Assembly: GCF_000024345.1 (NCBI RefSeq)
Contig: NC_013729.1
Span: forward strand, 930,001-994,000
Length of the DNA stretch: 64,000 bases
Reading direction: 5' to 3'
DNA from: Kribbella flavida DSM 17836
GTDB taxonomy: Bacteria; Actinomycetota; Actinomycetes; Propionibacteriales; Kribbellaceae
Part shown: piece after piece, positions 48,342 through 56,795 of the stretch
Position numbering within the stretch: position 1 is the first letter of the stretch
How the letters are laid out: each line of letters opens with the position of its first letter
The notes under the pieces: model-generated
What the model was told of the DNA's origin: nothing
Databases searched by the model: none
Seen by the model: the letters and a program-made list of their open reading frames with translations, nothing else
Made by a program: the position numbers and the translations under genes

Positions 48342-49507
48342 ATCGCCTTGCGCAGCAGGGGAACCAGCGGGACCAGCTGGTCGGGGTAGGCGTCGACGAG
48401 ACCGTCGACGTGGTTGCCTGCCTCGACCCGCTGGTACCGGAACAAGGCCGACCGACCCGCGCGGCGCACCATCGCGGCGTACACGTCGGAGTCCTGGGTG
48501 ATCGGCAGCAGGCTGTCGTACGTGCCGTGGATGGTGACCAGTGGCCGGCCGATCCGGCCGGTCAGCGCGATCCGGCGGACGGCCTGCCGAGCCTGCGGAC
48601 GGTCCGCGTAGTCGTAGTCCGCCTCGCTGCCCACGTACGTCGGGTCGAGCTCGGCCGCGTAGATCCGCTGGGTCAGCTTCCAGTACACGGTGTAGTGGAA
48701 GTCCCAGAGGAAGCGCGATCGCGGGTCGAACCCGGCGGCGGTGATCAACTCCGGCTTTTGTTGCTCGTAGCCCCTGATCGCCGGCGGCAGGAAGGTGAAC
48801 AGGTTCGGCCCGTCCGCCGTCCACAGCGTGCCTTCCAGGTCGACTCCACGGGTGTAGAGCTCCGGGTGGTTCTCCAGCTGCCAGCGGACCAGGTAGCCAC
48901 CGTTGGAGATTCCCGCGGCGACCACCTCCCGCGGCGCCCGCCCGTACCGCTGCGCGACCACCGCCCGAGCCGCCCGGGCCAGCTGCGTCGTCCGCCGGTT
49001 CCACTCGACGATCGCGTCGCCCGGCCGCACCCCGTCGCGGTAGAACTCGGCACCCGTGTTGCCCTTGTCCGTCGCCGCGTAGGCGAACCCCTTCGCCAGC
49101 ACGTCGTCCGAGATCGCTTTGTCGTTCGCGTACTGCGCCCGCACCCCCGGCGAGCCGGCGATCACCAGCCCGCCGTTCCACCGCTCGGGCAACCTGATCA
49201 CGAACTGCGCGTCATGGTTCCACCCGTGGTTGGTGTTCGTCGTCGAGCTGTCGGGGAAGTAGCCGTCGATCTGCACGCCCGGGACCCCGGCGGGGGAGGG
49301 AAGCCCGGTGTGGGTGAGCCCTGCGTAGTCCGCCGGGTTGGTGTGCCCTGACGCGACCGTGCCCGTGGTCGTGAGATCGGCGAGACAAGCCACCTGCTGG
49401 TACTCCGCGCCGGGGACTTTGAGCCGCGCACATCTCCCGGCTTCAGCGGGTACGGCGAGTCCGGCGGTCAGCAGTACTACAGCGGCGGAGAGCGCGAGGC
49501 GGCGCAT
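48338..49507 (-). CDS. Secreted alpha/beta-hydrolase (tannase/oligomer-hydrolase-like)
   Basis: A 389-residue exported hydrolase. MRRLALSAAVVLLTAGLAVPAEA is a signal peptide with an Ala-x-Ala cleavage site. The nucleophile elbow is VVAAGISNGGYLVRWQLE. The acid is in IHGTYDSLLP and the base His is in VEAGNHVDGL. The extended fold (LVIAGSPGVRAQYAND, FAYAATDKGNTGAEFYRDG) recalls tannase, feruloyl esterase and 3-hydroxybutyrate oligomer hydrolase. The substrate is therefore an extracellular ester, not further defined. It overlaps the RIO kinase gene by 4 bases at the stop codons. Confidence 0.8.
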   Translation of the reverse strand: MRRLALSAAVVLLTAGLAVPAEAGRCARLKVPGAEYQQVACLADLTTTGTVASGHTNPADYAGLTHTGLPSPAGVPGVQIDGYFPDSSTTNTNHGWNHDAQFVIRLPERWNGGLVIAGSPGVRAQYANDKAISDDVLAKGFAYAATDKGNTGAEFYRDGVRPGDAIVEWNRRTTQLARAARAVVAQRYGRAPREVVAAGISNGGYLVRWQLENHPELYTRGVDLEGTLWTADGPNLFTFLPPAIRGYEQQKPELITAAGFDPRSRFLWDFHYTVYWKLTQRIYAAELDPTYVGSEADYDYADRPQARQAVRRIALTGRIGRPLVTIHGTYDSLLPITQDSDVYAAMVRRAGRSALFRYQRVEAGNHVDGLVDAYPDQLVPLVPLLRKAI

Positions 49508-49626
49508 GACGGTCCTCCCGGGGTCGGATGCGCGTCACGTTAGGGCTGGGTGGGGCGGTCCGACAGGGAGTCGGGGGATACAACCCGGGCTTGGGCTGTG
49601 GTTCGCGGCCACATGTGGGCGGGAGC

Positions 49627-49664
49627 CCGGCGATGCGTGCGAGCGCCGGCGATGCGCGCGAGCG
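49627..49664. repeat. Tandem 19-bp direct repeat
   Basis: CCGGCGATGCGTGCGAGCG (49627-49645) is followed directly by CCGGCGATGCGCGCGAGCG (49646-49664), 18 of 19 bases identical. It lies in the 192-base gap 49508-49699 between two minus-strand genes. I see no gene in that gap. Confidence 0.7.
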
Positions 49665-49699
49665 GTAGCGAGCGGAGGCGGCCGCTTGGGGGCGAAGTA

Positions 49700-51355
49700 C
49701 TAGCCGATCGCCTTCGCGGCCGCCCGCCCCGCAGTACGCCCGGAGAACAGACAACCCCCGAGGAAAGTGCCCTCGAGAGACCGGTACCCGTGCAGTCCAC
49801 CACCACCGAAGCCGGCCACCTCGCCGGCCGCGTAGACGCCCGGCAGCGGAGTGCCGTCGGTGCGCAGGACGCGGGAGTCGAGGTCGGTCTGCAGGCCGCC
49901 GAGGGACTTGCGGGTGAGGATGTTCAGCCGCACCGCGATCAGCGGCCCGGCCTTGGGGTCGAGGATGCGGTGCGGGGTGGCGACCCGGATGAGCTTGTCG
50001 CCGCGGTAGTTGCGGGCCCCGCGCAGTGCGGTGATCTGCAGGTCTTTGGTGAAGGTGTTGTCCAGCTCGCGGTCGCGGGCGACGATCTGGCGTTCGAGGT
50101 CGGCCAGGTCGATCAGGTTCTCGCCGGTCAGCTCGTTCATGCCGCGGACCAGGTCGGCCAGGTTGTCCCGGACCACGAAGTCGGCGCCCTTCTCCATGAA
50201 GGCCCGGACCGGTACGGTCGCGCCGCCGCGGGCCCGGCCGAGCACGCCGCGGATGTCCTTGCCGGTCAGGTCCGGGTTCTGCTCCTGGCCGGAGAGCGCG
50301 AACTCCTTCTCGATGATCTTCTGGGTCAGCACGAACCAGCTGTAGTCGTGCCCGGTGGTCATGATGTGCTCGAGCGTGCCGAGGGTGTCGAAGCCGGGGA
50401 ACAGCGGCACCGGCAGCCGCTTGCCGGTGGCGTCGAACCACAGCGACGACGGCCCGGGCAGGATCCGAATGCCGTGCTGCGGCCAGATCGGGTCCCAGTT
50501 GTGAATGCCTTCGACGTAGTGCCACATCCGGTCGCGGTTCACGCACCGGCCGCCGGCCGCCTCGGTGATCGCCAGCATCCGGCCGTCGACGTGCGCCGGT
50601 ACGCCGCTGATCAGGTTCTTCGGCGGTTTCCCCATCCGGGCCGGCCACTGGGACCGGACCAGGTCGTGGTTGCCGCCGATGCCGCCGGAGGTGACGATCA
50701 CGGCCTGTGCCGTGAGCGCGAAGTCCTGCACCTCGACCCGAGAGCTGGCCACCGCGCGGGCCGACTCGCTCGGCTCCAGCACCTTCCCGGCGACCCCGTC
50801 GACGACGCCACCGGTGACGGTCAGCTCGTCCACCCGGTGCCGGAACCGGAACTCCACCAGCCCTTTCGCCGCCGCCTCACGGACGCGCCGCTCGAACGGC
50901 GCCACCAGACCAGGCCCGGTGCCCCAGGTGATGTGGAACCGCGGCACCGAGTTGCCGTGGCCGTCGGCGTTGTAGCCGCCGCGCTCGGCCCAGCCGACCA
51001 CCGGGAACCAGCGAACCCCCTGGGCGTGCAGCCAGGGCCGCTTCTCCCCGGCCGCGAAGTCGACGTACGCCTCGGCCCACTGCCGGGCCCAGCGGTCCTC
51101 GTCGTCGAGCCGGTCGAATCCGGCCGAGCCGAGCCAGTCCTGCAGGGCCAGGTCGTGGGAGTCCTTGATTCCCATCCGGCGCTGCTCGGGAGAGTCGACG
51201 AACAGCAGGCCACCGAAGGACCAGTGCGCCTGCCCGCCGAGCGAGGCCTCCGGCTCCTGGTCGAGCAGCAGCACCTTGCGGCCCGCGTCGGCCAGCTCGG
51301 CGGTCGCCGCCAACCCGGCCAGCCCCGCTCCCACGACGATCACATCTGCGTCCAT
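49700..51355 (-). CDS. FAD-binding dehydrogenase (KstD/fumarate reductase-like)
   Basis: A 551-residue flavoprotein of the FAD-binding 2 family. MDADVIVVGAGLAGLAATAELADAG is the ADP-binding motif, and ASLGGQAHWSFGGLLFVDSPEQ is the second FAD contact. VIVTSGGIGGNHDLVRSQWP and the C-terminal PGVYAAGEVAGFGGGGLHGYRSLEGTFLGG are typical. The group includes 3-ketosteroid dehydrogenases, but the steroid-specific residues cannot be checked here, so the substrate is open. The ATG at 51355 starts the gene. It is divergent from the DUF5107 protein. Confidence 0.85.
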   Translation of the reverse strand: MDADVIVVGAGLAGLAATAELADAGRKVLLLDQEPEASLGGQAHWSFGGLLFVDSPEQRRMGIKDSHDLALQDWLGSAGFDRLDDEDRWARQWAEAYVDFAAGEKRPWLHAQGVRWFPVVGWAERGGYNADGHGNSVPRFHITWGTGPGLVAPFERRVREAAAKGLVEFRFRHRVDELTVTGGVVDGVAGKVLEPSESARAVASSRVEVQDFALTAQAVIVTSGGIGGNHDLVRSQWPARMGKPPKNLISGVPAHVDGRMLAITEAAGGRCVNRDRMWHYVEGIHNWDPIWPQHGIRILPGPSSLWFDATGKRLPVPLFPGFDTLGTLEHIMTTGHDYSWFVLTQKIIEKEFALSGQEQNPDLTGKDIRGVLGRARGGATVPVRAFMEKGADFVVRDNLADLVRGMNELTGENLIDLADLERQIVARDRELDNTFTKDLQITALRGARNYRGDKLIRVATPHRILDPKAGPLIAVRLNILTRKSLGGLQTDLDSRVLRTDGTPLPGVYAAGEVAGFGGGGLHGYRSLEGTFLGGCLFSGRTAGRAAAKAIG

Positions 51356-51424
51356 CGGCCCATCCCCTCACATCGGTCGTCCATGGATACCAGACAACGC
51401 GATCGATGGACCGCAGCTGCGCAC

Positions 51425-51434
51425 TCTTGCAAGA
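51425..51434. promoter_or_regulatory. Short palindrome TCTTGCAAGA, possible LacI-type half-core
   Basis: A perfect 10-bp palindrome with the TTGCAA core seen in several actinomycete LacI-family operators. It ends 9 bases before the DUF5107 GTG. It is short enough to occur by chance. Confidence 0.35.
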
Positions 51435-51443
51435 ATCAATCGG

Positions 51444-53330
51444 GTGACGACCCTCTCCGCGCAGGCCCTGCACCTACCCGCCGCCTCCCTCGGTCCGGAG
51501 AACCCGCTGCCGCCGCTGGCCGGCGACCGAGACCTGCACCGGGTCGAGAACCTCGACTCCCTGCCGCCCGACCTCGCCGAGAACATCCGGTACGGCGGTC
51601 TGCGCAGCGTGCTGCCCTGTCTCGACCAGGACGGCTACGACCGCAACCTCCAGGAGCAGGCGATCCCGTGCCTGGTCCTGGAGAACGAGCACCTGCGCGC
51701 CACCGTGCTGCCGGGGCTCGGAGGCCGGCTCTACTCGCTCGTGCACAAGGCCAACGATCAGGAGCTGCTCTACCGCAACCCGGTGATCCAGCCGGCCAAC
51801 CTCGCGCTGCGCAACGCCTGGTTCGCCGGCGGCGTCGAGTGGAACCTCGGCAGCACCGGCCACTGGACCGGCACCTGCTCCCCGTTGCACGCAGCCCGCG
51901 TCGACGGCCCGGACGGTACGCCGGTACTACGCCTCTGGGAGTGGGAGCGCACCCGCAACCTCGTCGTCCAGCTCGACTTCTGGCTCCCGGCCGACTCCGG
52001 CCTGCTGTACGTCGGTGTCCGCATCCAGAACCCGTCGCCCGACGTGGTCCCGGCGTACTGGTGGTCCAACATCGCCGTCGAACAGACACCCGGGACCCGG
52101 GTGCTGGTCCCGGCGGACCAGACGTGGCGCTACGGCTACGGCAACAACCTCGACCTGGTCGGCGTACCGGAGTACGAGGGCATCGACCTCAGCTATCCGC
52201 TGCGGCACCGCCGGGCGGTCGACTTCTTCTTCGAGCCGTTGCCCGGCCAGCGGCCCTGGATCGCGGCGCTCGATGCTGAAGGCAACGGACTTGTGCAGGC
52301 GTCGACGGACCGGCTGCGCGGCCGCAAGCTGTTCGTCTGGGGCGAAGGCCGCGGGGGCCGGCGCTGGCAGGAGTGGTTGTCACCAGGACTCGACGGCCCG
52401 GGGTACTGCGAGATCCAGGCAGGTCTGGCCCGCACCCAGCTGGAACACTTGAAGTTGCCTGCAGCTACTAACTGGACCTGGCTGGAGGCGTACGGCCGGC
52501 TGTCGATGGAGCCGACCGTCGTCCATGGAGACTGGGCGGAGGCACGGTCCGCGGTGGACGGCGTACTGGCCGGCCGGCTCAGTGACCTGGAGAATCGCGA
52601 GCAGGCTTGGCTGGCGATCGCTGACGCCGAGCCGGTCGATCAGCTGGCGACAGGATCAGGCTGGGGCGCGCTGGAACTGCGCCGTACCGGCTGGAACGTC
52701 TCAGCCGGTACGCCGTTCGCCGAGTCGACGCTGACCGAGCGCGAGCGCGCCTGGTTGCCCCTGCTGGAAGGCCGCCTGCCCGCCGATCACTCGGCGCCCG
52801 ATGGGACGCTGATCGGCTGGAAGGACTTGCTGGAAGCAGCCGAGGACAACTGGCTCACCTGGTACCACCGTGGAGTTGCTCGGTGGGTCGAGGGCGACCA
52901 GGACGGCGCTGTCGACGCCTGGCGGAAGTCCGGCGACAACCCGTGGGCGCTGCGGAACCTGGCCTTGGCGACGAGCGACCTCACGGCGTACGAGCGAGCG
53001 GCCGAACTGCACCCGGACCTGGTGCCGTTGCTCGTCGAGGCGGTGACGGCCGCGCTGGAGGTGAACGTGGTCCGGGCCGGCGCGATCCTCGACCGAGTTC
53101 CGGCCGAGCTGGCCGACGACCAGCGGATCAGCCTCGTCCGAGTGCGGTACCTGCTCGCGGCCGGCGATCCCGCGGGCGCCGAGCGGTTGCTGGACGAAGG
53201 GGTCGAACCGGCCGGCGTACGGGAAGGGGCGAACCCGCTCGCGGAGTACTGGCGGCAGGCCCAGCAGCAGCTCGGAACGAACCGTCCGGTGCCGGCCCGC
53301 TACGACTTCGGCATGTTCGGCGACGACTGA
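51444..53330 (+). CDS. DUF5107 domain protein (mutarotase-like fold, TPR-like tail)
   Basis: A 628-residue protein. The N-terminal DUF5107 (about 30-330) has the galactose-mutarotase-like beta-sandwich: ENEHLRATVLPGLGGRLYSLVHK, RNAWFAGGVEWNLGSTGHWTGT and VPAYWWSNIAVEQTPGTRVLVP. The C-terminal part (about 430-620) is helical, with tetratricopeptide-like units (YHRGVARWVEGDQDGAVDAWRKSGDNPWALRNLAL). Family members occur in carbohydrate-utilisation loci, so a glycan-handling role is likely but unproven. The GTG at 51444 was chosen. A short TTGCAA palindrome precedes it. Confidence 0.85.
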   Translation: MTTLSAQALHLPAASLGPENPLPPLAGDRDLHRVENLDSLPPDLAENIRYGGLRSVLPCLDQDGYDRNLQEQAIPCLVLENEHLRATVLPGLGGRLYSLVHKANDQELLYRNPVIQPANLALRNAWFAGGVEWNLGSTGHWTGTCSPLHAARVDGPDGTPVLRLWEWERTRNLVVQLDFWLPADSGLLYVGVRIQNPSPDVVPAYWWSNIAVEQTPGTRVLVPADQTWRYGYGNNLDLVGVPEYEGIDLSYPLRHRRAVDFFFEPLPGQRPWIAALDAEGNGLVQASTDRLRGRKLFVWGEGRGGRRWQEWLSPGLDGPGYCEIQAGLARTQLEHLKLPAATNWTWLEAYGRLSMEPTVVHGDWAEARSAVDGVLAGRLSDLENREQAWLAIADAEPVDQLATGSGWGALELRRTGWNVSAGTPFAESTLTERERAWLPLLEGRLPADHSAPDGTLIGWKDLLEAAEDNWLTWYHRGVARWVEGDQDGAVDAWRKSGDNPWALRNLALATSDLTAYERAAELHPDLVPLLVEAVTAALEVNVVRAGAILDRVPAELADDQRISLVRVRYLLAAGDPAGAERLLDEGVEPAGVREGANPLAEYWRQAQQQLGTNRPVPARYDFGMFGDD

Positions 53331-53486
53331 CTGGTCGCAGTTGCGCGATCACCGAGCGCAAGTTTGTCAGGACTTGGAACCGGGACTCTCCTGGTGGCGT
53401 CTCACCGTTGTGCGGCGAGGGCCGCCGCAGGAAGTGACGACAACGGCGACCGCGCTACCGCGGGCGGCGCGTCGGGGGTGAGTGCC

Positions 53487-53885
53487 ATGATGACAATCGT
53501 TGTTCTGGGTTGTTTCGGCTTGGTGCTGCTGGTCTCGGCATGCATCGTGGCAGAGGTGTTCGCGGGCGCCCGCAGGCGTCGCGGACTCGGCGAGGAGAAG
53601 ACCGCCGGCCGGGTGGTCAAGGTCCGCGGACCCGTTCGCGGCCAGGGTGAGGACGGCGCTCCGACGGAATACGTCGAGGTCGTCGTCGAGTACTACACGC
53701 GGCACGGCGAGGGTCCGTTCGTGGCGACCCGCCGGCTGCCGATGGCAAGCCGCACCCTGTACGCGGCCGAGGACCGGGTGATCGTCAGCTACGACGTCCG
53801 GTCGCCGCGCCGGGGCCGGGTCGAGGGCCGGGTCAGTCACTGGCCCCAGCTGGGACCGAGACGGTCGCCGGTCCCGCAACCGTAG
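53487..53885 (+). CDS. Single-pass membrane protein, DUF3592-like
   Basis: A 132-residue protein. One N-terminal helix (about 3-25, MTIVVLGCFGLVLLVSACIVAEVF) is followed by a soluble domain of five or so strands: TAGRVVKVRGPVRGQGEDGA, EYVEVVVEYYTRHGEGPFVAT and VIVSYDVRSPRRGRVEG. This resembles the DUF3592 membrane-proximal domain, of unknown function. ATG-ATG at 53487 and 53490 are both usable. The preceding 156 bases hold no gene. Confidence 0.6.
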   Translation: MMTIVVLGCFGLVLLVSACIVAEVFAGARRRRGLGEEKTAGRVVKVRGPVRGQGEDGAPTEYVEVVVEYYTRHGEGPFVATRRLPMASRTLYAAEDRVIVSYDVRSPRRGRVEGRVSHWPQLGPRRSPVPQP

Positions 53886-53892
53886 GTCTTTC

Positions 53893-53914
53893 GTCCAGGC
53901 CTCGAGGCCTGGAC
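53893..53914. terminator. 22-bp perfect palindrome, bidirectional terminator
   Basis: The sequence from GTCCAGGCC through TCGA to GGCCTGGAC reads the same on both strands. As RNA it folds into a 9-bp stem with a TCGA loop. It fills the gap between the convergent membrane protein (ends 53885) and TetR (ends 53916) genes. Confidence 0.75.
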
Positions 53915-53915
53915 C

Positions 53916-54548
53916 TCAGGGCAGGTAGGGCTCCAGGAGCCGGTGCAGGGTCGGGCGGCCCTGCGCGAGCACGATCTCCGCGTCCTCCGCGGGCAGCCGC
54001 TCGGCCAGGTGGGACAGCGCCTCGCCCATGGTGATGGTCAGGGTGACCGTGAGCCGGAACTCGTGGCTGTCCGCGGCGCCGAAGCGCTGGGTCAGCAGCT
54101 CGGCGAACTCGCCGGCGTGCTGGTCGTCGAACTCGCCGGGCGTCGCCTCCAGCTGCGGATCGCCGAGCCCGCTCAGCACGACGGCCCGGAACCCGGGATC
54201 GGTCCGGTGCATCTCCCGGAACGTGTCCAGGGTGACGTCGACCGCCTCGCGCCAGTCGGCGACCACGGCCAGCCGCTCCCGGACCGCCTCGGTGTAGCGG
54301 TGCTGGTTGCGTCGCTCGATCGCCTGGATCAGCGTGCGCTTGTCCGGGAAGTACCGGTAGACGCTGCCGACCGCGATCTCGGCGCGCTTGGCGATCGTGC
54401 TCGTGGAGGCGGCGTCGTAGCCGCGCTCGACCACCTCGGCGCAGGCCGCGTCGAGAATGCGTTCGACCTGACGGCTGGCCCGGTCCTGGGTCGGCATCCG
54501 CCGCAACGGGTACGCGCCCGGATCCTCACCAGCGCTAGTGGAGACCAT
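53916..54548 (-). CDS. TetR-family transcriptional regulator
   Basis: A 210-residue TetR regulator. The N-terminal HTH (about 22-70) is QVERILDAACAEVVERGYDA followed by STSTIAKRAEIAVGSVYRYFPDKRTLIQAI, with a typical recognition helix. The rest is the all-helical ligand domain. The ATG at 54548 was taken; an ATG at 54497 (MPTQDRASRQVER) would also leave the HTH intact. It is divergent from the secreted phospholipase, and CAACGTTG in the gap may be its operator. Confidence 0.88.
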   Translation of the reverse strand: MVSTSAGEDPGAYPLRRMPTQDRASRQVERILDAACAEVVERGYDAASTSTIAKRAEIAVGSVYRYFPDKRTLIQAIERRNQHRYTEAVRERLAVVADWREAVDVTLDTFREMHRTDPGFRAVVLSGLGDPQLEATPGEFDDQHAGEFAELLTQRFGAADSHEFRLTVTLTITMGEALSHLAERLPAEDAEIVLAQGRPTLHRLLEPYLP

Positions 54549-54574
54549 GGGGTCATTGTGCCCCGGGTCGGGGA

Positions 54575-54582
54575 CAACGTTG
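54575..54582. promoter_or_regulatory. Palindrome CAACGTTG between TetR and PI-PLC genes
   Basis: An 8-bp perfect palindrome, 27 bases from the TetR ATG and 111 bases from the phospholipase ATG, with partial symmetry beyond (GGGA...TGCCA). It could be the TetR operator. The same core appears in the LacI-type site at 3341, so the binding protein is undecided. Confidence 0.35.
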
Positions 54583-54692
54583 CCATCCCACGGCGTTCAG
54601 TTCGATGACAGCTTGCCGACAGCTTTGCGGACCTCCGGCGGGACAGAATCGGGCGGCAGACACCGCCCGAATCGACGGAGGGGAACTCCAGC

Positions 54693-55925
54693 ATGCGGAT
54701 CAGCAGCAAACTCACCGCGGGCCTCGCGTCCGCGGCGGTCGCCGCCGCGGGACTGGCCGGCGCGGCCGTCGGCACCCGCCCGGCCGGCACCGACGGCGTG
54801 GCGGCGCCGTCGCAGGCCCAGCCGCAGTCCCAGGCGGCCGGCGCGGACGCCTCGGCGAAGCGGCAGCAGACCCGCTCCGCGCTGCGCCTGAACCAGATTC
54901 AGACCATCGGCGCCCACAACGCCTACCACCGTGAGCTGAGCGCGGTCGAGAAGCAGGCCCAGCAGGCGCAGGACCCGAACGCCGGCAACCTCTGGTACTC
55001 GCACGCCTCGATCCCGCAGCAGTTGCAGGACCAGAACATCCGTGCCCTGGAGCTCGACCTGTTTCCGGACCCGGCCGGCGGCCTCTACACCTACCCGCTG
55101 ATCCGGAAACTGACCGGTCAAGGTCCGCTCACCGACCCGGCGCTGGCCCAGCCCGGGATCAAGGTGATGCACATCGCCGACTTCGACTACAACACCACCT
55201 GCCGGACGTTCGTGCTGTGCCTGCAGCAGGTCAAGACCTGGTCGGACCAGCACCCGAACCACGCGCCGGTCACGATCCAGCTCGAGCTCAAGCAGTCCGA
55301 TCCCCGGATCGTCGCCGCCGGCGGCGTCCAGGCGCCGCCGTGGAACGCCGAGAACCTGGCCGGTGTCGACGCCGAGATCCGTTCGGTGTTCGACGAGGAC
55401 CAGCTGCTGTCGCCGGACGACGTGCGCAAGCCCGGCCTGACCCTGGAGCAGTCCGTGCTGACCAAGGGCTGGCCGACGCTCGCCCGGGCCCGCGGCAAGG
55501 TGATGTTCTTCTTCGACAACGGCGGCGAGGGCGCGATCCGCGACCTGTACCGGGCCGAGCGGCCGAACCTCGAGGGCCGGGCGGTCTTCACCCGCGGTCC
55601 GGAGGGCCAGCCGGACGCCGCGGTGACGATGGTGAACGACCCGCGCGGCGCCAACCAGGCCGAGATCCAGCGGCTGGTCCGCAAGGGCTACCTGGTCCGG
55701 ACCCGGTCCGACGAGCCGATGGCGACCGTGCTGACGAACGAGGTCAGCCGGGTCGGCATCGCGCTGGGCAGCGGCGCCCAGTGGGTGACCACCGACTTCC
55801 CGGTCGCCGGGATGGCCGCGCGGTACGACCGCGACTTCGTCGCCAAGCTGCCGGGCGACACCGCAGTACGCTGCAACCCGGTGTCCGCTCCGGCCTGGTG
55901 CAGGGGCAACGTCTCGGAGAGGTGA
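54693..55925 (+). CDS. Secreted Ca2+-dependent phosphoinositide phospholipase C
   Basis: A 410-residue exported protein. A signal peptide (about 1-35, KLTAGLASAAVAAAGLAGAA) and a Gln/Ala-rich linker precede a TIM-barrel PI-PLC-C1 domain. The catalytic His75 is in TIGAHNAYHRE. The metal-binding Glu/Asp are in ALELDLFPD, the second His is in VMHIADFDYNTTC, and APVTIQLELKQ follows. This matches the Streptomyces-type Ca2+-dependent PI-PLC rather than the Bacillus enzyme. The ATG at 54693 has GGAGGGGAAC upstream. Divergent TetR control is plausible. The OsmC gene starts 4 bases after it. Confidence 0.88.
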   Translation: MRISSKLTAGLASAAVAAAGLAGAAVGTRPAGTDGVAAPSQAQPQSQAAGADASAKRQQTRSALRLNQIQTIGAHNAYHRELSAVEKQAQQAQDPNAGNLWYSHASIPQQLQDQNIRALELDLFPDPAGGLYTYPLIRKLTGQGPLTDPALAQPGIKVMHIADFDYNTTCRTFVLCLQQVKTWSDQHPNHAPVTIQLELKQSDPRIVAAGGVQAPPWNAENLAGVDAEIRSVFDEDQLLSPDDVRKPGLTLEQSVLTKGWPTLARARGKVMFFFDNGGEGAIRDLYRAERPNLEGRAVFTRGPEGQPDAAVTMVNDPRGANQAEIQRLVRKGYLVRTRSDEPMATVLTNEVSRVGIALGSGAQWVTTDFPVAGMAARYDRDFVAKLPGDTAVRCNPVSAPAWCRGNVSER

Positions 55926-55929
55926 GGTC

Positions 55930-56376
55930 ATGTCGGAGCACGTCGTGGATGTCAGCTGGAGCCGTGGTGAGCACGAGTTCACCTACCAGACCTACAGCCG
56001 CGACCACGAGTGGCGCTTCGACGGCGGCGTGACCGTGCCGGCATCCGCCAACCCGGCGTACCTGGGCAGCCCGGGGCCGGTGGATCCCGAGGAGGCGTTC
56101 GTGGCGGCGCTCTCGTCGTGCCACATGCTCACCTTCCTCTCGATCGCGGCGAAGAAGCGGCTGGTGGTCGACGCGTACGACGACCACGCGGTCGGGCTGC
56201 TGGCGAAGAACGAGCAGGGCAAGCCGGCGATCACCCAGGTGACGCTGCACCCGAAGATCGCGTTCGCCGGCTCCGGACCGGACGCGGAGACGCTGGCGAA
56301 GATGCACCACCTCGCCCACGAGCAGTGCTTCATCGCGAACTCGGTGACCACGCAGGTCACCGTCGCGGGGATCTGA
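55930..56376 (+). CDS. OsmC/Ohr family peroxiredoxin-like protein
   Basis: A 148-residue OsmC-fold protein. Catalytic Cys64 is in ALSSCHMLTFLS and the partner Cys133 is in AHEQCFIANSVTT. PEEAFVAALSSCHML is a clear family signature. Such proteins reduce organic hydroperoxides with a dithiol reductant. The ATG at 55930 follows GAGAGGTG, 4 bases after the phospholipase stop. Co-expression with a lipid-cleaving enzyme might protect against lipid hydroperoxides. A large hairpin follows the stop. Confidence 0.9.
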   Translation: MSEHVVDVSWSRGEHEFTYQTYSRDHEWRFDGGVTVPASANPAYLGSPGPVDPEEAFVAALSSCHMLTFLSIAAKKRLVVDAYDDHAVGLLAKNEQGKPAITQVTLHPKIAFAGSGPDAETLAKMHHLAHEQCFIANSVTTQVTVAGI

Positions 56377-56391
56377 CCCCGGACAGCAGAA

Positions 56392-56584
56392 AACCACCCG
56401 TCCGACCGCCCTGAGCCTCGCGCAAGCGGCGTCAGGACAGTCGGCGGGTGGTTCTCGCGTGCCCCGCGGTGGCGGGGCACTCGACGGAGCCGGCGGCGCC
56501 TCGCATGGGCGCCTCTGCGGTGTGCGACCTCCGTGCGGTCTACCTCGGTGGGGAAGACCGTCCGGGTGCGCCACCGGCTCCGTC
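56392..56584. ncRNA. Structured intergenic region (stacked hairpins), possible RNA element
   Basis: This stretch chains several stems. Hairpin 1 is AACCACCCG/CGGGTGGTT (56392-56400 with 56445-56453), CCGAC/GTCGG (56402-56406 with 56440-56444) and CCTGA/TCAGG (56410-56414 with 56432-56436). Hairpin 2 is GTGCCCCGC-GGTG-GCGGGGCAC (56459-56480). Unit 3 closes with GACGGAGCCGG/CCGGCTCCGTC (56483-56493 with 56574-56584) and encloses GGCGCC/GGCGCC (56495-56513) and CGGTCT/AGACCG (56536-56560). Hairpin 1 is a good terminator for the phospholipase-OsmC unit. The rest is more than termination needs. The gap 56377-56600 has no protein gene. Confidence 0.35.
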
Positions 56585-56600
56585 CGTCCGGTACGCGCCG

Positions 56601-56729
56601 TTACTGCTCTGCGGCGGCGTCGCTCCGGTCGTCCGGGGTGGGGGTGGGCTCGTCCTCGCCGCGCAAGCTGACCTGCTCGGTGGCGATGGTGGCCATCAGT
56701 CGGTGGATCGTCATGCTGGTGAGACGCAC
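56601..56729 (-). CDS. Possible small protein downstream of the FUSC gene
   Basis: A short minus-strand frame of 42 residues from GTG at 56729 (or 37 from ATG at 56714): MTIHRLMATIATEQVSLRGE followed by an acidic, Pro/Thr-containing tail ending AAAEQ. It lies in the same frame as the FUSC gene, which stops with TAG at 56798-56796, and the frame between them is open. No good ribosome site is visible. It may be a small gene or an extension lost by a stop mutation. Confidence 0.3.
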   Translation of the reverse strand: MRLTSMTIHRLMATIATEQVSLRGEDEPTPTPDDRSDAAAEQ

Positions 56730-56795
56730 CGGGTGCCCGGCTATGACGGAGATCTCGCAGAACTTTTCGGTGTGACCTGGAGCACTTTCCGCCGG

